Part shown: in pieces, positions 12,599 through 23,233 of the stretch
How positions within the stretch are numbered: position 1 is the first letter of the stretch
How the letters are laid out: the number at the start of each line of letters is the position of its first letter
Assembly: GCA_013423385.1 (NCBI GenBank)
Contig: BLZA01000002.1
Span: 372,001 to 436,000, forward strand
DNA from: Naganishia liquefaciens
Taxonomy: Eukaryota; Basidiomycota; Tremellomycetes; Filobasidiales; Filobasidiaceae
DNA length: 64,000 nucleotides
Direction: 5' to 3'
Program-made: the position numbers and the translations under genes
Notes under the pieces: generated by a model
The model's database searches: none
Seen by the model: only the letters and a program-made list of their open reading frames with translations
What the model was told of the DNA's origin: nothing

Positions 12599-12898
12599 TG
12601 CTGAGGTGTGATAGCAGCAGGGAAATGGCCGTGATGGTGAAGGACTGATTGATCGTTGACAATCTGAATGCGATGAGGTGTACCTACACGTCGACGACTA
12701 CATACTCGAGACTGTTGTCGTCTCCTAGATGACCGACCAACATTGTTTACCAACAACTCGTTGGTTGCATCATTCCATTGAGACTCGTGATGGAAGACTG
12801 CCAACTTCTGATGGAAGACTGGCCAGCCCGCCCGCTTGTCGCGGAAGCAAACGCGCGTTTCATATTGTCACGTCGCGTTTCATCGTCGCATAGCCCGT

Positions 12899-14607
12899 CT
12901 ACACCCACTCAAGCCATCCCTTGCGCTCCCCCTGGCCCCACTCCTGTCCGCTAACCCAGAACCTCTCCAGCGCAGCCGGCAGCTGTACACCCACAGGTTG
13001 ACCCTCAGGCCCCAAGACTACCCCATTCTCCAGCAGCGCGACCAACAGTCGCGGAATGGCAGCACACGTGCCGTTGAGGGTGTGTGCAAAGGGGATTCCG
13101 CCGTCGGGGGAGGAAGCAAGAGGACGATGACGAATGTGAAGGCGGCGTGATTGATAGTCTTTACAATCGGACGTTGAGGAGATCTAGACGAAAGATTAGC
13201 AGCCACCTAGGAATAGCGAAGCGACGGAACGCACCTCGCCCCATTTTCCGCGTCCAGGCATCCACGCCTCCATATCAATCTTGCGGAACGCCGACGCGCC
13301 CAATTCCTCTGTCGGCATCTCCAGCACACGCACGCTCAGCCCTAGCCCTCGCACGACCTCTTTCTGCACTTCAAGTATCTCGCTCATCATGGCGCCGCTG
13401 GCATCTGAGGCTGGGTCGTTAGCCGTCACGGCGAACAGCTCGACCTTGGTGAACTGGTGGAGTCGGTACAGGCCCCGCGTATCTGCACCCCGAGCGCCGG
13501 CTTCGGCGCGGAAGGAGTGCGAGATCCCCACGTTTTTTATCGGGAGGGAGGAGGCGGCGTGGATCTTGTTCGCCACAAGAGCAGCAAGTGGAATCTCTGC
13601 CGTGGCGGCCATCACGAGGTTGCTACTGCTCCCGCCGGACGGTGGATCTACCCCGGGCGGCGTCGTCGAGACATAATATGTCTGTCCAACTTGCGATGTG
13701 TCCCTCGGATTGAATCCGCACCTGCTCATGATATCCTCCTTGACGACATCTGGCACGCTCACGGGTGTCCATCCTCGACTAACCGCAACGCAAAGCGCAT
13801 ATTGAATGAGCGCTTGCTCAAGCAGCGCTAGTGGTCCTTTGAGGTATGCCCATGAGGTGCCCGTAGAGAGTGCAGATGCAGCGCCGTCGACCATGTTCCA
13901 GTACTGCGCAATGTCCCAGTGATCGCGTTCCGCGACAGTACCGGCCGCTTCCTCCTCACCCGAAATGTCCCTGCCTAACCGTTCAATCTCCACGGCATGC
14001 GCCTCGCTTCCGACAGGCGTTCCAGACCACGTATCGTTCGGTAAACACCCAGCCACGTCCTCTAGCTCTCTTTCCGTCTCCTCCAACACCTTTTCGTATT
14101 CTCCCACTTTCTTCTTCAACTTCTTCGCCTGTTCAACGGCCTCTTCCCCGCCGCCGGCACGAATAGCAAAACCGAGGTCCCGCTGCTTGTGCTTGACGCT
14201 GTCGATCTTGCGCCGCAGCGTGAGCGACGTCTCGTGTAGACGCGTCAGGTGGAATATCGTATCCCGGTGGACGGGAGCGCGGCGGAGAATAGCATTCAAT
14301 GTCTTGGCATCGGCATCGGCGATGATCGATCTGTAGTCGTACCGCGGACGAGGGAGGGATGATACTGGTGCAGTTATCGGTGCCGGCGGTTTAGAGGGAC
14401 GTCGAGCAGGGTCTTGCGCGGGTGTTGCGGGTTTTGGAGGAGCTTGTGGAAGTGAGCGGGGGTCCCATGCGCTTTGTGATGCGGGTCGGGCGAGGTGTCG
14501 TTGTATGCGCGGATGATCTGGAAAGCGGGTGGGTGTCGGTCTTTGTGCGGACTGCACAGATAGATGGGCTTACGGAGGAGGGGACGGACGGATCGGGGCT
14601 TTGGCAT
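12899..14607 (-). CDS. DIA4: Seryl-tRNA synthetase, probably mitochondrial
   Basis: Class II aminoacyl-tRNA synthetase charging tRNA-Ser. Exons 14607-14574, 14517-13235 and 13183-12899 give 533 aa. The N-terminus is Arg-rich, non-acidic and Pro-rich, as in a mitochondrial presequence. Next comes the long coiled-coil tRNA-binding arm ([20 protein letters not shown]). The core shows motif 1 region [18 protein letters not shown], the TAEIPLAAL serine-site segment, motif 2 ([20 protein letters not shown] then HQFTKVELF) and motif 3 in the last exon ([18 protein letters not shown]). Cytosolic SerRS lacks such a leader, so the DIA4-like mitochondrial assignment is an inference. The start at 14607 depends on a 56-nt intron that removes an in-frame stop. 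It is divergent from NTE1 with 341 bp between starts. Confidence 0.9.
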
Positions 14608-14948
14608 TTTGGTGTAGGGCAAAATGGAGCCGTATTGCGAGAGAGGTCAGCGAGTTGAAGGACATCGCAAAGTCGATCTGCTTGTGTGCTGCAGGAATGA
14701 ATGCATGATTCACTCGAGCGATCGGACGCGTGGTCGCAATTGCGGGAGAATTCAGCCTGGCAAATGGCCTGTAACCTTTTTCTTCTGGACAAAGGTAGCC
14801 ATTTTAGGCTAAATCGCTCGTCTTGGTAACAAGAAATCCGCAACTCAGAGTTCCCAGGGTCCTTTCTACCTGAGTTCGCAAGTGATCACATCTTCTATCT
14901 TGTCTTTCCCGTCCCACCGATACCTCATTCCTCAAGGAGACGCCGCAG

Positions 14949-17900
14949 ATGGACATGCCACCGCCTGCCTCGCAAGGCGTCGGCAATCCTCTCGTCCCGC
15001 TTATGGCACTGGCCGCTGCGCTGATCAAGGCCATTCTCTATCTCCTCAATGTTGTTCGATTGCTTGTTGCGTTTGTGACAATCACCATTCCAACGCAAGT
15101 TCAACTTGTGAGCGAAAAACCACTTCTGCTAACATCCTTTTAGATATGTCGTCAGGATCCTTGGGTACTCGTTGACGTTGCGGCTGGATTTTACCAAGCT
15201 CTTGATCCTTTTCGCATTAGCGGCGTTTGTCGTGTTCTTCTGGATAAGGTACCGCTACCTTAACAAATACAGCAATCTCAAGGAGGTCCCGTAAGTCCGA
15301 CCTTTGCCTCGAAGATTGCCTGTTGCTAACCGCACACAGCCTTGCCCCGCCCGACGCTCACCTTCTCAACCCTTCCCTTTCCTTGCCCGACGACTTCTCC
15401 CGTCCGACACCCTTTCACAATTACCTCGACGAATTCCTCTCCGCCATCCGCATCTTCGGATTTCTCGAGAAACCAGTCTTTCACGAGCTATCGAGGCATT
15501 TGCAGACCAAGCGGTTGATTGCCGGGGATACGATTACAATCTCGCTCGATGCCGAGGCTAGCGGAGACAAGAGCTTTTACTGCGTGCTGGATGGGAATGT
15601 GCAGGTGTTTACGTATTCCGGGGATGAGAGAAGTTCGCAAGGGATCACCGCGGTGGATCCTGGAGTGGATGAACTGAGTGGCAGTTACAATGGCTATCAG
15701 CTGTTGAACGAGGTTTCCACGGGAGGAACGCTGAGTTCGCTGTTCACGATTCTCAGTCTGTTCACCGAAGATGTCAAGCTTAGCTGGGAGGGCGACCAAG
15801 AGGATGTGCAAGAAGACGAGATGTTCGATACGGACGCGCACCCGGAGGAATCCTCGGATGAGCAGATGGATGAGGAGGATACGACCGAGAGCGAGGCCGT
15901 CACAAGTGATACGCCGCGGCAAAAGAAGCGCGCCGATTCGGATGTCAGTCGCTTGGATTTCGAAATGATGGGCGGACCGGAGGAGACGGAGACGGTCAAG
16001 CCTGCAGACGAGAGTGAAGAGAGTGAAACGACGTGGGAGGCGCCCGTACATGACACGCAAGGCAGAAAAACATCAAGAAGACCAGGAGCGACAACACCTA
16101 CACGACGTGCAACGAAGACCACATCGCCTCGCCCTGCACGTGTCATTGCACGCGCCACCGTCGACACAACGCTCGCCGTCATCCCGTCTTTTGCCTTTAA
16201 ACGTCTTCGCCACAAGTTCCCCAAGGCGACAGGCCAAATCGTCAGCGTCATTTTGACCCGTTTCGCCCGCGTGACGTTCATGACGGCGCACAAATACCTG
16301 GGGCTTACCAAGGAAGTATTGCAGGCAGAGGACAAGTTGAATTCGCTCGTCAGTTATCCGTTGCCGATCGAATTCTACGACAGTGGCGGAATGGACGGGC
16401 TGCGCAGTCGATTCAAGCCCGAGGTGCAGGCGTCTGCGGCCTCGGACACCGAAGAACGCCGGATCGGCGCTGGACCGGATACGAATGCGACAGTACGGGA
16501 ACGACGAACGGGTGACGCATCGACGGGCTCGGAAAAAGATTATTTCAGCTTTGCGCCGGATTCGCCCAAATCGGCTGCCGGGTCATCTAAGAGCTCGTTG
16601 CCGTCGATTACGCCAAAAGCGGTGACGCCTAGTGTTGTATCGAGTCTCGCTTCCGTGTCAATGCCAGCATCTATTGCACGAGAAAAGGAGAAGAAGTTGC
16701 AGAGGCTCGGCATGACCAAGCTCGAGTCACCTATGGCCGTGCTGTCGAATCAACCTGGCGCAGTGCGCGGAGCCCTCAAACGGCGATCGTCAAGAAAGCA
16801 AGTAGGCGCCGGTGATCTCCTGAGCATGACATCGAGCAATGCATCCAACGACCCGCCCATCTACCGTCCTGGCCCACGGGGTTCACGAACGCCCGGCCTC
16901 CGCCGTACGGACACATGGCTCGAGAGACCGTCCTTTGGTCAATCTATGTCGACGCTAGGGCTCAAACGCTCGAGCGACTTCAACTCGATGAACCCTCTGG
17001 CCAAACGGCAGCAAGAGGTGCTTGGGGAGGACTTTGACTTGCGCGACGCCGTCATGATCAGCATTGCCGAGTCCATCGGACTCATCCAGAGTGCAACGCC
17101 GGAATCGACTGTTCCCTCCGGCTCCGAGTCGCAAGGCTGGTCGACGCCGACTTCACCCAACCTTCCAGGCGGCGGCGCACGGTCGACGACATCGCATTCT
17201 AGACATCAGTCTCGCTCGCCGTTCGGCAACTTGTCCATGCTCGACATGCTTCAGGGGAACAACTCATCGGGCATGAGCTTCAAGGACCGCATGACAGCCG
17301 ACGATGAGTCCAGTGTTACCGGAACGACCACCAGCGCCAACGGCCGGGTGGGCGAACTAGAGAATGACGTCCAAATCTTGTACTTCAAGGCCGGAAGCAC
17401 GCTCGTCGGCGAAGGCGAAACAAACCCCGGCCTGTTCTTTGTCATTGATGGATTTCTCGATGTATCGATCTCCAGTGTGGGAGGCGATAATAGTCTCCCG
17501 GTCGAACCTGTCCCCAGTGCCATGAACGAAAAGCGGGCGAACGGTACACCGGATGACAAGCCAAAACGAGCGCAAGACTACCTCTTTACCGTCAAGCCAG
17601 GCGGTATAGCCGGCTACCTTGCATCGCTGTGTGGAACACCATCCTACACTAACGTCACTGCCAAGACGGATTGCTACGTTGGTCTCTTGCCTCACAACTC
17701 CTTTGAACGCTTGCTGGAGCGTAGACCAATTGTCCTGCTGACATTGGCGAAGCGGCTGATTTCTCTGTTGTCTCCGTTGATTCACGATCTCGATCTGGCT
17801 CTCGATTGGGAGCAAATCAACGCTGGCCAAGTACTCTACCGTGAAGGGGACAAGAGCGACTCGTTCTACATTGTCATCAACGGTCGACTTCGAGCGGTGC

Positions 17901-20078
17901 GGGAACAGACGTCAGGCAAGGTGGACATGATTGCAGAATATGGTCAGGGCAGCCCTATTGGAGAACTGGAAGCCATCACCGATTCGGCACGCCCTAATAC
18001 GGTTCACGCTATCCGAGATTCCGAACTTGTCAAGATGCCAATGACCTTGTTCAACGCTGTATCAGTCCAACATCCCGCCACCACGATCCGCTTTTTGCGA
18101 CTCATCGCTTCTCGGGTAAAGCAAGCGGCAGGCCCGTCGATCATCCAGAACCCGGCCGCCAAGCCGTTCTCGGGTACATCGGGGGCCAACTTGAACCTCA
18201 AGACGGTATGCATCTTGCCTGTCACGGGGAGCGTACCCATCGCCGCCTTCGCTGAGCGGCTGCGTAACGCACTCGAGGATATCGGCGCACCTACTGCCTA
18301 CCTCAATCAGGCTTCTGTCATGCGACAGCTTGGTCGACATGCATTCTCCAAGATGGGCAAACTCAAGATTGCAGGGTGGCTTGCCGAGCGTGAACAGAGG
18401 AACAGGACGGTACTCTACGTTGTGGACACACCGGTCACCAGTCAGTGGACATTGACTGCTATCCGCCAGGTGAGTTTCTCGCCTTCGCCCTTGAATAGCA
18501 CTGATACGCACTTGCCAGGCGGACTTTGTCCTGATTGTCGGCATGGGAGATGACGTGGCTTTGGGCGAGTACGAAAAGCTCCTATTGGCAACAAAAACGA
18601 CAGCGAGAAAGGAACTTGTCCTGCTGCATCCAGAAAGATACGTTGCGAGTGGCTTTACGCGGCGATGGCTCAAGGTATGTCTGTTGCTTCGATGACCGGT
18701 CTCGAGCTGATTCGCAATCAGGACCGATCCTATATCTCCGGTCACCATCATGTCGAACTCTCCGGCATAGTGTTGTCCAACAAGACTCCAATACTAGTGC
18801 ACGACCCCGCTGCAATTGCGGCTTTCAAGCATCTGCGAGAAAAGGTGGAGACTAGTATCAAAAAGTATCGTTTCCGGCCCTCCGACCGTCCAAGGCGGCC
18901 ACCTCACATGAACGACTTCGCTCGACTAGCCCGGCGTTTGTGCGGCAAGTCTATTGGCCTCGTCTTAGGCGGGGGCGGCGGTCGTGGCATTTCCCATATC
19001 GGAATGCTTCAAGCACTGGAGGAGGAGCAGATTCCGGTCGATGCCATCGGTGGCTGCTCGATAGGGGCCTTTGTTGGCGGACTGTATGCACGTGAAGCCG
19101 ATCTGTTGTCAACGCGCGGCAGGGCAAAGCAATTTTCAGGCAGGATGGGCTCCATTTGGCGACTATTGAGCGACGTCACGTATCCTTTTGCTGCTTACAC
19201 TACCGGTACGTCAGGCTCGGGGCCCTTGAAGAGTAGACTGACACTGCTGAATAGGGCACGAGTTCAATCGTGGCATATACAAGGCATTCTATGACGTGCA
19301 TCTAGAGGACATGTGGATTCCATTCTTCGCAAACTCTACGAACATCACACATTCCCGTATGGAAATTCACAAGACGGGCTATGCATGGCGATATGTCCGA
19401 GCATCAATGACACTGGCTGGCCTGCTACCACCGATATCAGACCGAGGCGACTTGCTAGTGGACGGAGGATATATCGATAATCTGCCCGTCTCAGTGATGA
19501 TGTCAATGGGACCGACTGACGTGATAGCAATTGATGTGGGATCGATTGACGACACGTCGCCCCGAAATTACGGCGACTCGGTGTCAGGTTGGGGTATCCT
19601 ACTCAACAAGTAAGTCTCGTGTGGCAAATACATTCGGTGACTAACGTATTGTTAGAATGAATCCCTTTGCCAAGCAGCAGGTCTTATCCATGGCCGAGGT
19701 TTCCGGGAGATTGACTTAGTAAGTGCCGCCGTAGCATTGACCCGCCAGGCGCTGACGCGCCTTCAGCGTTGCGAGTGTCCGGACCTTGGATGAAGCCAAG
19801 AATACACCCGGCTGCTTGTACTATGCCATGCCGGTCCAAGTAGGTCGTTCTCGCCGGGTGTATTGAGTACAAAACTAACCCTTACACACACTTAGCAATT
19901 CGAGACTCTAGGAGGATTCTCCAAATTCAACGAAGTGTATCAGGTGGGTCTGCATGCGGGACGCAAAGTACTGCAAAAGTGGAGGGAAGAAGGAAGACTG
20001 CCTACAGGCTTGGTAGACGAAGTTAAGGGCGAGAAGGCGATCAAGCGAGGTGCTAGATTGCGCCGGATGTCCATCTGA
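14949..20078 (+). CDS. NTE1: NTE1 lysophospholipase / neuropathy target esterase homologue
   Basis: ER-membrane phospholipase B that deacylates phosphatidylcholine to glycerophosphocholine. Nine exons (14949-15094, 15144-15290, 15340-18469, 18519-18674, 18722-19205, 19255-19609, 19656-19718, 19767-19839, 19896-20078) give 1,578 aa, near the yeast length. Two N-terminal membrane segments (about residues 15-45 and 60-80) precede cyclic-nucleotide-binding-like domains ([43 protein letters not shown]), with a long disordered insert between the first and second. The patatin domain has oxyanion loop GGGGGRG, nucleophile elbow GCSIG (GTSIG in many homologues) and catalytic Asp in DGGYIDN. The first intron (15095-15143) starts GCAAGT, so it is a GC-AG intron; reading it as GT from the nearby GTGAGC loses the conserved frame. 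Confidence 0.94.
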
Positions 20079-20283
20079 TCGTATCAGAACAACATAAATT
20101 TTGTATGGCGGTGTATGGTGGTATCAACAATGAATATGTGAGGTGCACCATTGCGATGTGGGGTGCTTTAGGTGTAGTGCAAACCGCACGGACGTTTGAG
20201 ATGATAAGGCTAGTTGGTGAGCGAGTGGACGGGTAGATGCAGTGCCCGGCTATGATACAAAAAAGACATCCTTCCGCATGATC

Positions 20284-20371
20284 GGTCGGTTAGCTTAGTC
20301 GGTAGAGCATACGCCTAATATCTACTCGGATAGTACAGCGTAAGGTCAGCGGTTCGATCCGCTATTGATCA
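20284..20371 (+). tRNA. tRNA-Ile(AAU), 16-nt intron, copy 3, T loop one base short
   Basis: Matches the other copies except that the T arm reads AGCGG-TTCGAT-CCGCT, with six loop bases instead of seven, because one C of the CCC run is missing. The intron reads TCTACTCGGATAGTAC. A TTTTT terminator follows. The shortened T loop may impair folding or processing, or it may be a base-call error in a C run. Confidence 0.85.
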
Positions 20372-20937
20372 TTCTTTTTGCCAAGGCATCCTCGAAGGTC
20401 TTTCGCATGACTCTTGCTGCAAGTGTGCGACATCGATCAGGATGCACCACCAGCGACATCATTGTATTGGCTGAAGCAGGGAACGCAAGACGAGTGGGAA
20501 GCTTGATGGGGCAATGGCGGTCCTATTAAAGCTGAACTGTTCCAAGAAAATACTGCAATGCGACAGCGCCACGATCCGCCGGAAGATGCTTCTCACAGCA
20601 TTTTTGCAGCAGGGCGGACAAAGGCTGGACGCGTGTGGAGAGAGGGGAAGTATTGGTCGGTCGCCATTGTTGAATGGTCCTATAGGATTCCTCTCAACCT
20701 AGGGTCGAGCGAGTCCGGCTGTCATGACTTTCCAAAGAAACGAGTCAGCTGCAGATTTCCACAGCGCTCTGGGCTGTCTCTTTCGACCTTAGAACATTGT
20801 AACAATGCTGCTTCCCCAGAATCTCGAGCTACTCGTACATCTCTGAACGAGAGCACATAATGACAGAAGCAAAAGCGGCTCGAGATTTTGACTGCTGATC
20901 CGCCAAAGGCAAAAGGGATGCCACGGTGGAAAAAGGA
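20372..20937. other. Spacer between convergent tRNA-Ile genes
   Basis: 566 bp between facing tRNA-Ile copies 3 and 4, mirroring the arrangement at 4.1-4.7 kb. No gene seen. Confidence 0.5.
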
Positions 20938-21026
20938 TGATCAATAGCGGGATCGAACCGCTGACCTTACGCTGTACTATCCGAGTAGATATTAGGCGTA
21001 TGCTCTACCGACTAAGCTAACCGACC
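20938..21026 (-). tRNA. tRNA-Ile(AAU), 16-nt intron, copy 4
   Basis: Same mature sequence as copies 1 and 2. Its intron (TCTACTCGGATAGTAC) and 5' flank (GCATGATC) are identical to those of copy 3, pointing to an inverted duplication or gene conversion within the pair. A T-run terminator lies at plus-strand AAAAA near 20930. Confidence 0.93.
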
Positions 21027-22179
21027 GATCATGCATCATCAAGACTGCTTAGAAATATAATCGCTGAAAACTCGCGGCTCTTCTGCAGTCTGCGAGAGGC
21101 CCCAGACTATTCCCCCCGTCTCGCGACTCTAAGGGACATCTTTCCCTGTCAGATTCATGCGGGGGACTCTGGTCAGTAAATCTCTTCCCTCTACTCCCAA
21201 ACTTCGGTTCATTCGATGCTTTTGCTGTGAATGTTATCGAGAGGCGACCTTTATGGACTCTCGGCCTGACGAAATAAAGCTAAGCGATGTGCTTCTCATA
21301 TGAGTGCCAATATGCTCAGCGTGAGAAGGGTTATCTGTGTGCATCGAGTTCTACAGCCCTAATTGTGTTCTTCATGCTCTCCTTTCCTGCTGCAGAAAGC
21401 GAACAGCGTTGTTGTCGTTACTGCCGCGGCAAGAAGTTCTAGCTACAAGTTGAAACTGTGACTGACATAGTCGTTTTTATTGTTGACCGAAGCAATGGCG
21501 ACGGCCGAAGGGTAGCTAGATTGATATGCCTGCACTCGACGTGGTATTTCACCAGGTAGGATGAGGGTTATTACATCAGGATGAATTGGCCACCATGCAC
21601 TTGTAAACAAAGTTTGTGAGTCTTAGGGCCTAGCGTTATTCCCAGGACGAGTGAAGTTTTGGAAGTTCTGAAAAAAGGAGCTGCCAGTCGATCCTTCAGG
21701 TGAAGGTTGAAGCTGGAAGATATGGGAATAATTGCAGTCTTGCAAATAAGGTAAATGGAATAACACAAGTGAGCTAAATGGGGAAGTAGATGAAGTGAAT
21801 CAAGTGAATCAAGTGAATCAATTCACTAAGTGAATGAAGTGAATTCAGTGAGGGAGGTGAGAAGAGATTGAATCGATTGACCAAAGTATTCAGTGTCTGT
21901 GGAGTGTAAGGGATGGAGGCAATATCGTCACAGCCGGGTAAAGCTAGTCAATTTATAGTTAGCTTGTGTACTTGTGCCTTCCGGCTTCAATTGCGACTTT
22001 GGCGCTGCGAAGGAGCCCGCAAGGTTGTAGTAGGACTTTTCAATGGGCAATATAGAGATAAAGTGCAAGCTATTGGACGGATCCTCGTCGGCTGCAGAGA
22101 GGAATCTCATACTCTCAGATCGATGGCAAATATAGAGAGTCTTACGGTTGCCTCTATTCTAGGGGGTTGACTTGGAGTT
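21027..22179. other. AT-richer gene-poor stretch
   Basis: About 1.15 kb, visibly richer in A and T than the gene blocks. It holds a short tandem repeat at 21783-21862 and no gene I can support. Confidence 0.5.
21783..21862. repeat. AAGTGAATC-type short tandem repeat
   Basis: About 80 bp built from imperfect 9-bp units AAGTGAATC/AAGTGAATG, including one inverted stretch (ATTCACTAAGTGAAT). A simple-sequence array in gene-poor DNA. Confidence 0.75.
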
Positions 22180-22740
22180 CTAAAGGCATGAGGCGACCTC
22201 CGCACTTTTGTCGGAGACCGAGATAGATTGCGGTCGAGCGTAAATGAGCGGCAACACATGAGTAGTGTACCACGCTCGAACCTCTTGATTCTTCGTACCT
22301 AGATGAACAATCTGCTTGCACACGTCGCACAGTGTGTTAATCGATGTACCTTGGCTGGTCAAGCCATGATAGAATCCGAGGGGAGCTATCAAGGAAAGAA
22401 CTTTGTGCCCGGTCACTGAGGAAGTCGCCCTGCTCGGTTCTCCAAGCGCCCACAAATCTGCGTCGGCGAGAACGATGAGTTGCTCGCCAAAACATGGATA
22501 GTTATCGCAGTCGTAGAAAAGTGTCCGAAAGTATCTCGGTCTCCGGGGCGCCGGTAATGAAAACATCTCGCATCTCAACGCTAGTTCCAGAAAGGGATCA
22601 GTATCCCAAAGGACAATTCGCGCGAGGAGGGTCTGAAAGCACGCGCTCCGAGCTTCTCCTGCTTCTTTGAAGATACCAACTCTCTTGCTGTTTTCTCTTC
22701 CCACGAGCTTCCTTTCAGTTTCAGGGACATCCTTGCACAT
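22180..22740 (-). CDS. Possible small gene or gene remnant of unknown function
   Basis: A 186-aa open frame from the first in-frame ATG at 22740. The translation has a normal protein-like composition, with hydrophobic runs (LIVLADADLWALG, HKVLSLIAPLGFYHG) and several cysteines, but no motif I recognise. It sits alone beside a tRNA gene. It could be a host gene exon or a decayed fragment. Confidence 0.28.
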   Translation of the reverse strand: MCKDVPETERKLVGRENSKRVGIFKEAGEARSACFQTLLARIVLWDTDPFLELALRCEMFSLPAPRRPRYFRTLFYDCDNYPCFGEQLIVLADADLWALGEPSRATSSVTGHKVLSLIAPLGFYHGLTSQGTSINTLCDVCKQIVHLGTKNQEVRAWYTTHVLPLIYARPQSISVSDKSAEVASCL

Positions 22741-22842
22741 GGGTAAGGGAGATCTCAAGGAAACGCAAGCCAGGGTAGAACTGCACACCGAGCTAATTTA
22801 CATAACGCACACAATCAAAATGAAAAATAATAAGGTCAATAA

Positions 22843-22931
22843 GGTCGGTTAGCTTAGTCGGTAGAGCATACGCCTAATATCCTCTCGGATGGTACAGCGT
22901 AAGGTCAGCGGTTCGATCCCGCTATTGATCA
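22843..22931 (+). tRNA. tRNA-Ile(AAU), 16-nt intron, copy 5
   Basis: Same cloverleaf as the other copies. The intron is the most divergent (TCCTCTCGGATGGTAC). A TTTTT terminator follows at about 22934. No facing partner is visible, unlike copies 1-4. Confidence 0.93.
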
Positions 22932-23233
22932 TCTTTTTATCTGCGACGCTGCCGTTTTTCTTTTTTTTGTGTTTTTTTCTATTTTCTTTGGAAACACCAT
23001 GGGTTTCTCAAGTGTCATAGTAAAGAGATCATCTTGCCCACATCGGTCTCATTCATGGTTTGTGCTCAAGCGATTCCTGCACCTCCGGTTGACGCCTCAG
23101 TATGACGCGAGCTGGGAATGTATGTTAGTTTCTGTTGTCGCTCGGGATCGTCCTCTGCAACTGATTTCGAAATTTACTGATCTGGTTGACATCTTTCGCA
23201 GAGCAGAGTCATCGAAATGTCATTATTCCATGA

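Noticed and set aside
12836-14336. Plus-strand open frames opposite the SerRS gene
   Set aside because: Shadows of the GC-rich SerRS coding strand, with no conserved motif.
14552-14573. 22-nt intron at the 5' end of the SerRS gene
   Set aside because: Too short; the acceptor further on gives a normal 56-nt intron and the same frame.
15112-15143. GTGAGC as the donor of the first NTE1 intron
   Set aside because: It puts the next exon in a frame that soon hits a stop and loses the conserved membrane segment; the GC donor keeps it.
15488-16335. Minus-strand frames inside NTE1
   Set aside because: Antisense to a clear NTE1 exon and low in complexity.
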